DNA of 64,000 bases from Schizochytrium sp. TIO01 (Eukaryota; Sar; Bigyra; Thraustochytrida; Thraustochytriidae), in NCBI GenBank assembly GCA_004764695.1, contig SMSO01000031.1, positions 7,993,261 to 8,057,260 on the forward strand. Reading direction: 5' to 3'. Under the pieces are notes generated by a model. That model searched no databases and was not told where the DNA came from. It was given only the letters and a program-made list of their open reading frames with translations. Below, piece after piece: positions 32,656-44,138 of the stretch (within the stretch, counting starts at the first letter, position 1; each line of letters begins with the position of its first letter). The translations under genes and the position numbers were made by a program.

Positions 32656-35040
32656 ATGGCGGAGTCGCTGACGAGGGATCAGCAGGAGATGACGAGGTAA
32701 GTGACTGACCCTAGAACCGAGACGCGGCGGCCTCGAGGGCGTGCATTCGTGCCTGCATGTTTTCATTCGCGCATTCAAGCATATATTTGCTCGCTCGTGT
32801 TCTTCTTGCCTCCGATTGGTTTCTTTTCCGTCAACTGCTTGGGAGCTCGAGCCCTTCGCAGCGGGAGAGAGCTCAGACGAGCGGCACGAGCTCGGGGATG
32901 TCCAACTGGCACCACCGCTGCTCGCAAGGCTAGGCGTGTTCGACGGAACGGGCGCTCTGACTGATTGACTGACCGATGGATTGATTCAACGAATTTCACA
33001 GGATTCTCACGCAGACCTCCTCGTCATTCTCCCTCGTCGGCGATTTCATTATCCTCTTCGGCTGCCTCAGGAAAGGCCCTCGCCAATGGTCCACGTAAGT
33101 TTCGCCTTCACAGCCCACGGCTGGCTGCCTGCGAGCCCGCAAGCAAGCGCAGCTGTGGCCTCAAACCATATCGACCTCGGAGACATCCTTCTCCGCGCTC
33201 GCGACTCTCGTTCATATTTTCATCGTTGTTCTTGGTACGCTGTGTTCTTTCCTGGGCGTTCTTTCTGTTCCCCTTCTCCTCTCTGCGGCTATCTATTTCC
33301 CCTGTTAGCGCTGTCTTGTTCTGAACTGTTCTGATCGTTCTGTTCGCCTGTTCCCCTTTGGCGTTCTTTCTGTTCTCTCACTTTGTTTCTCCTCGGCGCG
33401 TGCGAGCGTGGCGTACGTACACTTGCAGTGCCACCACCTTTGCCTAACCTTCTCTGGAGCTGCCTGCTGCTCTGGGGAGGGGAAAGCGAAGGATGTGATG
33501 ACGAGAAGATTGATTGGAGAGGATCAAGGGAGGAAGACAAGGGCCAGAGAACGGTTCTCTCCCCAGCGTCGTAAAGGCGGGTTAATGTGCTGGTTGGCAT
33601 GTTTCGCTGTTTTTTCTTTCCTTTTTCTTTTTCCTGTGCTTTTTTGTGAGATTACTGGATGTATAGAAAGAGGAGGAAGGCGATGAAATGTTCAGATTAA
33701 TGTAAAGCGGCACTGCGAGAAGGACATATGATGACGGTGATTATAATGAAAAGTCGCGCTGTATGTGTTGAGGCATTTGTGATAATAGTCCGAAAGTCGA
33801 TGGAAAGCTAACCAGGAAACAATCAATTCCTTGCTACATTTTTTATAAATTCTGTACAAATTTGGTCACGAAATGTGTTCGTTCAATCATGGTTCTTACT
33901 GGATGATCTTTGGGAACCTTATCAATGAATTAATCGCTATATTCACATGGGGTATTTGCAAATGTGTGGCGCGGTAATAACTATTCGTCTTCTTGTCACA
34001 GGTATTTCCGAATCATTTTTTTTATGACAATTGCCGACATTATTGCCACGGTAGGCTATGTCTTGGCAGATATCCCTATTCCACCTCCAGATGGAAATGG
34101 TTCGCAGCGAATTTGTACAATGCAAGGTTTTTTCGAACAGATTGGTCTAGGCGCCATTCTTTTGAATGCTGCACTATCTCTCAATTATCTTTTTGTTCTC
34201 AAACTAGAGTGGTCAACAGAGTATATTAAAAAACTCGAGCCCTATGGCTTTGGATTTATCTTTGTGGTCACCTTTGTCTGTGCAATTCTGCCTATACCTC
34301 TCAATTTGTACAATAATGCAATCATTTGGTGCTGGATTGCCGATCCCGTCTGCGAAGACGAGGGCACATGCGACAACAGCGTCAAAGCTTTTAACTTTCA
34401 GCTGTACCTGTTTTACATTCCCCTGTGGATTTGCATCGTATTCTCTACTACGGTTATGTGCTTTGTAATCTCCGTGGTGTACCATCAGGACCGTGCTGTT
34501 CGCAAAATGGTTGAGTCAGATCGGAAAAAGTTCGAAACAACAAAACGCATCATCATTCAGGCTTTGCTCTATGTCGGAGCCTTCTTCTTCACATACATAT
34601 TTGTCACCATTCTTAGAATACAGGTCTATGTGACAGGGCAGTCCGGAGTATACACAACCTACTTGGCAGTGTTTTTTGTTCCTTTGCAAGGTCTGTTTAA
34701 TCTTGCAGGTTTCATATTCCCGAGAGCTATTAATGCACGTATGCGCATGCGTGAAGCTTCGCTTCATATTCAAATCCTTTATGTGTTCTTCTTTATCGAA
34801 GCCTCTACTGTGCAAAACAACATTCGCAAACGAATGCGAAGGAACTCTCCACCCAGTCAAACCCATGGCCCAGAAGATCTAGAACCTAATATTCCAGAGT
34901 CGGAAACCTCAGGTCTTTCACAGCTGCAGGCGTATGACTCGGAAGAGGTTAACTCCTCATTCCATGGTGATAACAGCCCTGTAGGGAAGCAAAAGTCCCT
35001 CAATGATGATGTTCATGAAATCGAACTTGATCAGCTATAG
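32656..35040 (+). CDS. cAMP-receptor-like seven-helix receptor, three exons
   Basis: Second CAR-family receptor. The long frame in exon 3 alone lacks TM1. Reading upstream gives exons 32656-32696, 33002-33094 and 34002-35040. These are 41, 93 and 1039 bases, 1173 in all, or 390 residues plus a stop. Both introns (32697-33001 and 33095-34001) begin GTAAGT and end CACAG, and all phases agree. The result starts MAESLTRDQQEMTR and supplies TM1 (SFSLVGDFIILFGCL, about 20-36). It aligns with ALSLVGSVFIFASIL of the 17.9 kb receptor. Other helices lie near 49-66, 86-111, 128-146, 178-203, 228-252 and 262-284. Cys83 (ICTMQGFF) and WCWI (154-157) form the expected disulfide pair, and FFVPLQGLFN marks TM7. 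An extra hydrophobic stretch (about 297-312) follows TM7. The tail is short, acidic and Ser-rich. There is no signal peptide. The ATG has G at -3 and +4. The ligand is unknown. Confidence 0.88.
32697..33001 (+). other. Intron 1 of the receptor gene (GT-AG)
   Basis: 305 bases, donor GAG/GTAAGT, acceptor AATTTCACAG. Phase 2. Confidence 0.8.
33095..34001 (+). other. Intron 2 of the receptor gene (GT-AG)
   Basis: 907 bases, donor CCAC/GTAAGT, acceptor TTCTTGTCACAG. Phase 2. No gene is seen inside it. Confidence 0.8.
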
Positions 35041-37547
35041 TCTTCCCGGACTGGGTGTCTCGCTTCTCTCCGGTCACTTCTGTTTGTGTATGTGTGTTTT
35101 ACCTAATCTCAAAATAACCCTCCTGATGTGTGTATAGGCAGGACCATGACATCTTTCATGTTGTTCTGCTCCCTGTATGTGTGTGTTGCTCGCTCTCTTC
35201 TCTCACCATTTGCCCCTCAATTTACATTTATTGCCCAAATCCCCACCATTTCTGTTCTCAATCACTCTTTATCTTACTGCAACTTTTACTTTTCACTACG
35301 TACTACTTTTACGATTATCTTTGTTGTCTTTCTTTGCTATCCTTGGATCTTGTTTGCCCTTTCTTCTTACGTTGCCCGTTTTTGCTTGCTTTTAATTTTT
35401 TGTAAAGCGGGGTGAAGGTTGGCCTACGTCACCTTGATCTAGTGAGACTTGTTCCAAAAGTCCCCTCTCCTGCAAAACAAGTTCATGAGTACATCCTCAG
35501 CGGGCCTCTTAAACCCGAACAATACTAAAGCTGCATACCAGCAAGATGAAACATCTGATGCAGCTTTGGCCTTATGGAGTCTCTTCTACAACCATTATCT
35601 TTGCCATGCAAAATGCAATTCAATGGCTGCATGCCCCCTTGCTTGGTAAATCTTAAAACGATATAGTCATTCATCTAAGTACTCACTTTCACCTCTACCA
35701 AGACAAAATTCTACACAACGAATGTAGTCAACAAATATCTCATATTGTTAATTCTAATTAATAAGAATAGCTCATCGTTGCATGTTAAAATCAATGGCAG
35801 ATTCCTCAGTCAGCTAAACATAAGCTCTGAATGTACCAGGATGTTTCTTTCTTTCTTTCAATGTAAACTGAAGCTAGCACTAACTTGTACCTGATACCGT
35901 TATAGTGCATCTTTTTTTTAATCAAGCACAAGGCTCAATTCCTTAAAGGCCTTACAGGACTAATACGAGTAACTTTTGGGTACTTGAACTTTGGGGAGCA
36001 CACTACAAGTAGCACCTTGTTGAACTGTCGCACCCTCCAAGTCTTGGATTCATTCCATTCCCACTTGTGGCCAAATTGTTCCATTTGTCACGTGCACCAC
36101 GTGCTTTGCCTCACTCAAAACAACCTGTAACAACTAACACACTATCGCGAACATGATCGGTCGTTAACATTCCGGATTGTAGCAATTAACAAGAACGCAA
36201 AATGTTAATGAATTAAGTCCTTAAAGCTCTGACCATGACCACGTACAAAAAACTTGCTTGACTATCATCGCTTCCACTTAAGCATGTTCCTCTTCAGCAC
36301 TAGAAGCGCCAGATGATTTTTCTTCATTATTACTTAGTCCTCAAGTAGCACAATAGCTGCGGAAGTAGTTCAAGCTGTGCATTTATTCCCCACAAAAGTT
36401 CATGACAACCCACATCGTCAAGATCGCCTTGCCTCCTGAGCCTTCAGCTCCAAGCGTAACCATAACATTTGCACTTCACGGAGATCATTCGCCAATGTAT
36501 CCTCCACCCAAAAACAATTCGCAATCCAGCTCGAAGTAAAGGCAGTGATAATTTAAGAAACCTTGGAGATTAATTTGAGAGCCTCAAATTATCGTAAATT
36601 ATCGTCCCCGACTAGTAGTCCATATCCATTGCTAACATTAAGAGACCCTTATCCAGTGCTAATGGTGTGTACTACAGCCATAAGGCTTTAGGAAGTGGCC
36701 TATCTCTCAACCGGTAACAGGTCTAACGGCTCGGAAGGCAAGCACCATATAAAAGAAAGGGACTAAAGCAAAGACAAAAATCAAAGACAAACCTCTACGG
36801 AGACGAAGTTGAAGCGAAGTGGGAGGTTCAAGACAGCTCGGGAGGCTTGCAGAGAGACTGCAAGGAGACCGGGATCAAGCCCGGCACCGCAGACCGGCGG
36901 CCTCGTTGGACGCAAAGCAGGTGGCTGCTGGGTACCGAGCAGAGAGCCCCAGACAAAGCGGCATCCGAGCTTTGGCATCAGATAATAAAAAGACCACTTT
37001 GGAGTACTTTGTTTGTTTGCACAAGTCTACTCAAACTTGCGATAGCTTGACTACGCGCAGGGGAAGCTGCATGGGAACGGTGTTGACGAGGGGTTGACTG
37101 GCTGAGTGAACGAGGGAGGCAAACACGCTCGGGGTTTTGCGAGAGGACTTCGTTTGAAGTGTAGTAAGTGTTGTTTGTAGTTGATTCGAAGTTCAAATAC
37201 GTCCTTTCGGAGGGCGAGTTCGAGTTTACAAATAAACAAACAAATATATAAACGAACAACTAAACGCAGTTTGCAGCAGTGCAGAAGACCGCAAACTTGT
37301 GAGTCTGGTGACTTGGAGACTTGGAGACGCGGAAGAGGACTCCGCCGTCGCCGAAGAACTAAAGGCACAGACAATTTCTATTTGATTTATTCTATAAACA
37401 GCAGCTCATCCTGTGCAATATATACTGCAAAGCGGTCATTGGTAAAATCATTGATTCTGCGTAGAGCAAAGGCCTGTGTTGTGAGGATAAGGGTTTCGGG
37501 TTTTCCTAGTTGATTAGACGGCACACAAGAAGGACCAGAGATACATC
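35041..37547. other. Intergenic region between receptor and HERC-like gene
   Basis: This is 2.5 kb. The first 370 bases are strongly pyrimidine-rich (likely the receptor 3' UTR and downstream). The rest is mixed-composition sequence with a purine-rich leader before 37548 that should contain the HERC-like promoter and 5' UTR. No gene is visible. Confidence 0.5.
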
Positions 37548-40500
37548 ATGGGCAACACAGAATCTGCCTCTCATGGCACTGGAGCAGCGAGTGCGCTAAA
37601 TGCTGCCAGTGCAGAGCTCTTTGAGAGCTTACCATCAGCTGACATGGACTCTCACTACCTGCGGGCGTGCATGGACGAGATGTTTGACAAAGACCTCATT
37701 CGCAAAAACTATGTTACCACCTTGAATGCGGCACAAGCCATGAGAGAGGACCCTGATGCAGGCAACAACTCGCCACAATCCCCCACAAGCGCATCTGTAG
37801 AAGAAGCCGAGGCTATTGCCGACGCAGTGGCATGTCTTGCATATCCTTATGATGCAGTGGCGAGAGACCTTACAGTGCAACGACTTACCAAGGGACTGAC
37901 GGATAACTGTCGCGAGGAGGACCCTTTCACCACCACGCTTGATCAGCGGGTCCACTTTCTTCGCTGCATGCACGCAGCGATGATGCGGGCTTGGCCACAC
38001 CGTGCTGCAATTAAAGCAAAAACCTTGCAACAGGAAAAAATGGCCTCTGTAGATCGCAAGGCGGCACTTATTCGTAGCGTATTACTTGATATGTCCGAGG
38101 CGGAACATCACAAAGACACACCTCCAAGCATTGCAGACGCTGATGATGATCTCACGCGCCGCCGTCGACGACGACGACGGAATCGTAAGACCCTATCGGC
38201 AACAGCGAACTCAGGTTTTTTTGAGGATCCCCAAGCTCTAGTATCAACTGTTTCACAGGAGTCAAACCGCCTTAAATCTACCGAAGCACCCGGTTCTTTT
38301 GAGCTTTCTCACCCTATCCGCCTTGGGCTTAATTTGTTCTTTACCCTGCTAGATTGCATCCAGCAAGATGAAGCTTGCTCAGTTGAACAATATGTTCAGT
38401 TGGTCCGAGAGATTCTACCAATTGCACAAACACTTGAGTATGAGCTCATTGACGATTCGTCCTCCTTCTATCCAGCTTCTCCACTCGAAGTAGACAGATC
38501 TCAGCAGCAGCAGCAGCAAAAGCCTGCAATACAGAATTTCGGCTTATCGTCTCCGACCAGCCCTACTGGTGCCATGCCTAGTGCCAGCGCTCGAAAGGAC
38601 GCGTCTAATTCTGATGTTATCAAGCTGCACACTGGACCCGGTTGTGAGGGTCCTTCTAGGAAGATGAACGATTTGCCGCCCATTGGTATGTTAAACGAGC
38701 TGAGCGACTTCCTTTATCGAACTGCGATGGCTCGAAAGCTCGTGGGACCTGGAACGTCAAGGTCCTTGTTAGACGAAGATCTTCTCCTCGGTAGTGCTCG
38801 AACCGGAACTCTAGGTTCCGCAAGGCCCTCAAGCGCAGGGAAGAACCAACGCAACGAAAGTGGTGGACGTGACCGTATTGAAGAAGCCCAGCAACAACAA
38901 ATAGAAAAACAGCAACAGCAACATTCACAGCAATATCAGCATCATGCAGAGGATAATCAACAGGAAGCGCGCTTCATGCCTGCATCGTATCAAGACTTGC
39001 CTTTAAGTACCGAAGAGCGAGCTCAAGCAGTAGAATCGCTGTTCACACTTGCTCTTGGCCGTGCCAAGCTGGTTGACTTTTTGCTTTGTTTAAAGGTCTT
39101 AGTTGAAGATGCCAGTATTAATAGGCCTCCGGGGCACATGCAGGTCACAGCCTCGGCTAACTTGAGTGTGAGAACCGCAGGGCATGACCCCTCTGGACGC
39201 CATGATATTGTGACACCTTCAACTTCCCCTACGGAGGGTTTTCTTTCTCCTGCGCCAATTCCTCATGCGAACAATTCTGACCATAAAGAACGCTCCCCAG
39301 AACCATTTGCCCCACCCTCGCGAATGGTTAAGCGCGGCTGGCGTACGGTTGAAGACGTCATGAATGGCATTGATGCCAATGATACAGACTGCAAATCTCC
39401 AGTGACTGCCTCTCTTGGAGAAAGTGTTACTGCTGATGGAGAAGGTCCATCTGTGGTAGCTAACGTTCTCGTTCCTGATGCTAGCATTGCTGACTTACGC
39501 GACGCAAACTCTATAGATGCCGAGGCTGTTTTTGCGGGTGCAACAGTTGCTGAAATGTCTAGCAAGTCTCGAATGATGCCTGTGGCTGGTCGTCCACGGC
39601 CTGGTGATGTGGTAGGAGGCAATAATAACTTCGAAGACACCGCCATCCCGTCCAAGGGGGGAAATAATAACAATGACGCAGATGAGCTCCGATCCCCGCG
39701 GGAACGTCGTATCCGTGAACAGGCTCGACGCTCATTCTTAAAAGGAAAGCAAGATGCACTTCGGCCCCTCGATCTATGGACCAAACTCATGCAGCTTTCT
39801 GACATTGACACACGTAAGCTTTTCCAGGCTCATATGCTCGGTGCCAAGACGGAAGATGTGCAGGTATGGAGTTTTGGGCAAAATTCATATGGTGAACTTG
39901 CACACGGAGACACAATTACAAGGAAGGCCGCAAAACAGGCATCAGTGCTAAACAGCAAGGATGTTATTCAAGTCGCCGCTGGTAATGAACATACAATTGT
40001 TCTCACACGTAGTGGAAAGGTTTACGCCGTAGGCTACAATGACAATGGTCAGTGTGGACAAGGAAATACAGGGCGTGTAGCGCACTTGTCCAACATTGAA
40101 GCGCTTAACAACAAAAATGTCGTTCAAGTACATGCATATAACGGCTGCGAACACACACTTTGTGTAACGCAAGAAGGTGCCCTGTATTCCTTTGGTTACA
40201 ACTATCGGGGCCAACTTGGACATGGGAATACAACCTCTATTTCCGCACCACAGCTCGTGCCAGGGTTTGGCATCCCGGGACGTCGCGTACGGCACGTATC
40301 CTGTAGCTACTATCACAGTGTTGTAGCTACTGACAGCGGTGAGGTTTACTCCTTTGGACGCAATGATTTCGGCCAACTGGGACTCGGTGATACGCTTGAT
40401 CGCAAAGAACCTACCCGTGTTGAGGCTCTTTCATCTGGGGAACATGTTGCTTCCGTGGCATGTGGCCAATATCACACTGTTGTGGCCCTGTCATCTGGAA

Positions 40501-43500
40501 CAGTCTACGCATGTGGTAAGAATGATTATGGTCAGCTCGGTCTCAAATTGGCCGAGCCGCACCGACGAATGACAATCGTTCGTGCGTTCGGAAGTAAGGG
40601 AATCGACCGGGAGAGCGACGATTGTATTAAGGAGCTCCGCTGTGGTTACTACCATACCATCGCGCTGAGTACAACGGGAAAACTTTGGGCTTTTGGCCGT
40701 AACGATTATGGGCAACTTGGAATTGGGTCTACGTCCCAAAAAGTTTTTGGGCCACGAGAAGTGGAAGATTTGGACGGCGTCACCGCCCGCATCGTCCGTA
40801 TCGCTGCCGGATGTTACCATACCGTTGCCGTTGACCAAAACAACGTCATGTATGTTTTTGGCCGTAACAACCATGGACAACTGGGTTGCGGGGACTCTCC
40901 AGAACGGCCATCCCCGCTGCCACTGAAGTCTTTTGCAGGTTCTCGAATTGCCGACGTGGCTGCCGGGTTCTACCACACTATTGTTCTGGTTGGTGGCCAA
41001 GAAGTTGACGAAAAGGACCCGATTGATAAAGAAGAAAGCTTTCTGTTCGCGCCTGAGCAGAATGATCTTCGAAGCTTTGTAACTCAAGAACGCGAAGCTG
41101 TAAGCCTTCGGCGCAAGCTGCTTTCACCTCTTGAATTGGCTTTCCATACTCTCTACAACCTTGACCGCCTCGGTTCTTACCATTCTCATCGCCAGGATCA
41201 AGTGCAGCGATGGCGCGGGCAACGAGCATACCCTGCACTCGACCCACTCGCTGAAATGGAAGGCGCCAAAGCTGCTTTTCCTGGAAATGCTGGAACACGA
41301 GCAGATGGTGCAGACGGGGATGTAACTACACCTGCCAACGTCCAACAGTCCTTGCCCCCTGCAGATCTGCCCTTTTGTATCGACAGTGACCCCCGCACAC
41401 TTGTTTTACTCGTATATATTGCTCGTCTCTGCACGAAGCAGGCACAGAAAATGCAGTCAAACCCAGGAAATGAACGTTGGACATATATGATTCTTGCACT
41501 TTTGCGATTAACTAAAAACAACCTTGCACAGCTTCTTTGGAGCGGCGCAGGCCCTCGCTTGCAAAGAGAAATGCAAGACCTTGAATCCGAGCCTTCGGCG
41601 ATTGTTCGAGCGCTTGATGAAGTACACCGATTTGCGCTCGACACTATCGAAAACCCTCCTTTGCTTCGAACTCGCCAGGATTCTGAAATGGCACAGTCCA
41701 TCGCTTCGGAAATTCTGATGACAGGTCTTGAACTGTTTTATCCGACTCAAGAGCTCCAGGTTCAATTGTTGGCATCTTTGATGGCAGAAAATGATGAGAA
41801 TGATGAGCGTGAAGAAGAAACGAAAGGTGGCGAAGATATCTTCATTAAGACTCCAGAGCTGCGTAAGCAACTAGCAGCACGTGACCATGGTTCAACCTCG
41901 CAAAGTGCTGCAGACTTTGCCGCTCAGACACGAATTTCCCCTCGAAGCCCGCTTTTTAAGTTTCAACAAACTTCCTCGCCTGCAGTTTTCTCTAAAGGTC
42001 TCAAGCGTTATTTGTTAGAGCCTTTATTGCGACGCCTTGCAGATGATGAGCTTGTCTCTGCTATGGTTCCCTATCAAACAAGTCTGCTGTCGAATGACGT
42101 GGAAACGAGCTCCCTTTCGTCACATCAACGGTTGCGGAGTCATCTTAGCAAAGTGGAGGACGAAACTTCCGAAGCTTCCGTTGCTCTTCTCTCAAGCCTT
42201 CTATCGAGTCTAGTGCGTCAGATTGGTGTAGAAACCGGGCGCGCAATCTCTTTGGGTCTGCGAAACCCTGCAAACACGAACGGATTCCTCCAGCTCCTCC
42301 TATCATTGCAAAAGCATCTTTTAAGCTGGGCTGCTAATTCGACTCACCCCACTGAGGATGGCGCAGATGGCTTGGAACGTACGTCTTTGTTTCTAGACGA
42401 GCTCTTGGAAAAGTCATACGAAATTAATATCTTGTCACCAAATTCTGCAGGAACTGCAAGTTCTGCACCTCACCCTGAGGTGCTTCCCTCAAGCGGCAGT
42501 TTGGGTAACTTAAGTAACAACAGCGCAAGCTCGCGTTCTCTCGAGCATGGCGAGCATGAGGGAGTAAGTGGCTTAGATGAGAGCACAACATTTCCTTGGG
42601 CTCAAGAAACGTCAAATTCAACTGCATGGGACTGTCTAATGCGCTATGCAGAGCTCGTGCTTCGTCAATCAAATGACGAACTTGCGGCTGTAAACTCATC
42701 AGAGAGCATTGACGCGCTAACACAAAAATCTGTGGTAGCACGTGTATTACCGTCTCTTGTGATGGGCCTATCCTTGTTTGCAGATCGCACGTACTTTGCT
42801 CGTCGACTTCTTCCCCGTGTGATTGATACCCTTCATGCCGTTGACGAAGTTGCTCAGCGCGCACCCCAATTGACCCAGGCTGATCAAGACTACCGAATGG
42901 CATCGGAGCAGTTTGGGGGTACACGTATCAAGTCTCGCAAAAAACGAATTGAAGAAGCCCTTGCTCTGGCAAGTCTTCCCTGGCTCTTGCAGTTGGAAAA
43001 GGCCCTTGCTAGCCTTGGTGGCAAGCTTGCTTCAACTCTTGTTAATGGCCAAGTTGAAGGCGAAGCCCGGCAGCTCGAGCGAGTACCCGGCCCTGATGAT
43101 GTACGCGAGTCTTATGTTGTCTGGCGCGACTCGCCTCTCTTCAAGGGAGGCTTAGACGGCCGTGTAATATCTCGTACATGCAGTCAGAGCAAAAATGGTT
43201 TGCTTGCTATGCTTCAACTGTCTGGAGATGATAAGCCAATTGACTTCACCCGACCGCTTAGTGCAAGTTCCAAGCGCGCCGCACAGTCGCAGAAGCTTGA
43301 CCCGAGCTGGTTTAAGATGTTTTCCTTTGCCGAGCAGTGGCGGTTTTTGCAGCGCATACAGCGCGGCGAAGAACCAGTTGTCGAGACAATGCGCGCAACT
43401 CATGCCAAAACCAATTTCGCCTACAATGTGACACTCATTCAAGGCCGGGGCAACGGTGGCGCCGATGCTTCTGCATTAGAGAAGGTAGAGGCCTGCATTT

Positions 43501-44138
43501 TTGCAGCCGTACTGAAACACACGGGTGCTCTTCTGGATGCAATTTTATTCTCGCAAAATCTGGAAGCAGGTCTTCCGCCTCCCCCCCGTATCTGGGATTG
43601 TTGGCGGGCTGCTGCAGATGTTCGCATGCACCTTGTACGCCTACGTTCTCAATTCATGGCTAGTGCAAGTGATGACTCGAGTGAGAGTGAAGATCACACT
43701 TTATTCCAAGCTTTTTGCACGGGATACCTGAAACGGGCTCAGTTCCTGCTGTTATTTGGAAGCGCAAGCGCTGCGAAACAGGTCAGGAGCGCTCATACTG
43801 GAGCCAAAACGGAGAATCAGCATTGGAAGGTCCTTCGCGCAGCAGTCTGGACTGCAATTCGATGGAAAAGAGTAACAAAGGAAGGTATTCAGTGTAAGGC
43901 TGCACTTACAAGCACTGCATCGGACAACGGCATGGTGCACATGGTTGTTCGCTTCATTAAGTGCCCTACTGATATGACCGTCACTGTTGACCCAAATGCT
44001 CCACCAACCTCACCTACCAAAAAACCCACTTCCCCTTCCAAGCGCCGTAAGCAGCTTATGCAGCAGCAGTTCTTTAGCCTAAGTTCGCTTTTTTGGATGA
44101 TTATCAACAACTGCCGACGGGCTTTTCCTCCGCACTAG
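37548..44138 (+). CDS. Giant HERC-like HECT E3 ubiquitin ligase, N-terminal part (RCC1 propeller)
   Basis: First 2,196 codons of what I read as one gene continuing in the frame that ends at 52557. It begins MGNTESAS, a possible N-myristoylation context (Gly2, Ser6). Poly-Gln patches lie near 38503-38519 and 38887-38935. A complete seven-blade RCC1 propeller lies at about 39861-40998. Its blades are marked by the repeated core [VL]Y/W-x-F/V/C-G-x-N-x-x-G-Q/E-L/C. RCC1 domains in HERC proteins bind partners or small GTPases. The rest is helical or disordered sequence not recognised. The frame stops at TAG 44136-44138, but there is no catalytic domain before this. The next frame starts within bases, without its own promoter space, and carries the HECT domain. 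The stop is therefore probably removed by splicing or reflects a sequence error. A full-length protein of about 5,000 residues would match the size of animal HERC1 and HERC2. Confidence 0.9.
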   Translation: MGNTESASHGTGAASALNAASAELFESLPSADMDSHYLRACMDEMFDKDLIRKNYVTTLNAAQAMREDPDAGNNSPQSPTSASVEEAEAIADAVACLAYPYDAVARDLTVQRLTKGLTDNCREEDPFTTTLDQRVHFLRCMHAAMMRAWPHRAAIKAKTLQQEKMASVDRKAALIRSVLLDMSEAEHHKDTPPSIADADDDLTRRRRRRRRNRKTLSATANSGFFEDPQALVSTVSQESNRLKSTEAPGSFELSHPIRLGLNLFFTLLDCIQQDEACSVEQYVQLVREILPIAQTLEYELIDDSSSFYPASPLEVDRSQQQQQQKPAIQNFGLSSPTSPTGAMPSASARKDASNSDVIKLHTGPGCEGPSRKMNDLPPIGMLNELSDFLYRTAMARKLVGPGTSRSLLDEDLLLGSARTGTLGSARPSSAGKNQRNESGGRDRIEEAQQQQIEKQQQQHSQQYQHHAEDNQQEARFMPASYQDLPLSTEERAQAVESLFTLALGRAKLVDFLLCLKVLVEDASINRPPGHMQVTASANLSVRTAGHDPSGRHDIVTPSTSPTEGFLSPAPIPHANNSDHKERSPEPFAPPSRMVKRGWRTVEDVMNGIDANDTDCKSPVTASLGESVTADGEGPSVVANVLVPDASIADLRDANSIDAEAVFAGATVAEMSSKSRMMPVAGRPRPGDVVGGNNNFEDTAIPSKGGNNNNDADELRSPRERRIREQARRSFLKGKQDALRPLDLWTKLMQLSDIDTRKLFQAHMLGAKTEDVQVWSFGQNSYGELAHGDTITRKAAKQASVLNSKDVIQVAAGNEHTIVLTRSGKVYAVGYNDNGQCGQGNTGRVAHLSNIEALNNKNVVQVHAYNGCEHTLCVTQEGALYSFGYNYRGQLGHGNTTSISAPQLVPGFGIPGRRVRHVSCSYYHSVVATDSGEVYSFGRNDFGQLGLGDTLDRKEPTRVEALSSGEHVASVACGQYHTVVALSSGTVYACGKNDYGQLGLKLAEPHRRMTIVRAFGSKGIDRESDDCIKELRCGYYHTIALSTTGKLWAFGRNDYGQLGIGSTSQKVFGPREVEDLDGVTARIVRIAAGCYHTVAVDQNNVMYVFGRNNHGQLGCGDSPERPSPLPLKSFAGSRIADVAAGFYHTIVLVGGQEVDEKDPIDKEESFLFAPEQNDLRSFVTQEREAVSLRRKLLSPLELAFHTLYNLDRLGSYHSHRQDQVQRWRGQRAYPALDPLAEMEGAKAAFPGNAGTRADGADGDVTTPANVQQSLPPADLPFCIDSDPRTLVLLVYIARLCTKQAQKMQSNPGNERWTYMILALLRLTKNNLAQLLWSGAGPRLQREMQDLESEPSAIVRALDEVHRFALDTIENPPLLRTRQDSEMAQSIASEILMTGLELFYPTQELQVQLLASLMAENDENDEREEETKGGEDIFIKTPELRKQLAARDHGSTSQSAADFAAQTRISPRSPLFKFQQTSSPAVFSKGLKRYLLEPLLRRLADDELVSAMVPYQTSLLSNDVETSSLSSHQRLRSHLSKVEDETSEASVALLSSLLSSLVRQIGVETGRAISLGLRNPANTNGFLQLLLSLQKHLLSWAANSTHPTEDGADGLERTSLFLDELLEKSYEINILSPNSAGTASSAPHPEVLPSSGSLGNLSNNSASSRSLEHGEHEGVSGLDESTTFPWAQETSNSTAWDCLMRYAELVLRQSNDELAAVNSSESIDALTQKSVVARVLPSLVMGLSLFADRTYFARRLLPRVIDTLHAVDEVAQRAPQLTQADQDYRMASEQFGGTRIKSRKKRIEEALALASLPWLLQLEKALASLGGKLASTLVNGQVEGEARQLERVPGPDDVRESYVVWRDSPLFKGGLDGRVISRTCSQSKNGLLAMLQLSGDDKPIDFTRPLSASSKRAAQSQKLDPSWFKMFSFAEQWRFLQRIQRGEEPVVETMRATHAKTNFAYNVTLIQGRGNGGADASALEKVEACIFAAVLKHTGALLDAILFSQNLEAGLPPPPRIWDCWRAAADVRMHLVRLRSQFMASASDDSSESEDHTLFQAFCTGYLKRAQFLLLFGSASAAKQVRSAHTGAKTENQHWKVLRAAVWTAIRWKRVTKEGIQCKAALTSTASDNGMVHMVVRFIKCPTDMTVTVDPNAPPTSPTKKPTSPSKRRKQLMQQQFFSLSSLFWMIINNCRRAFPPH

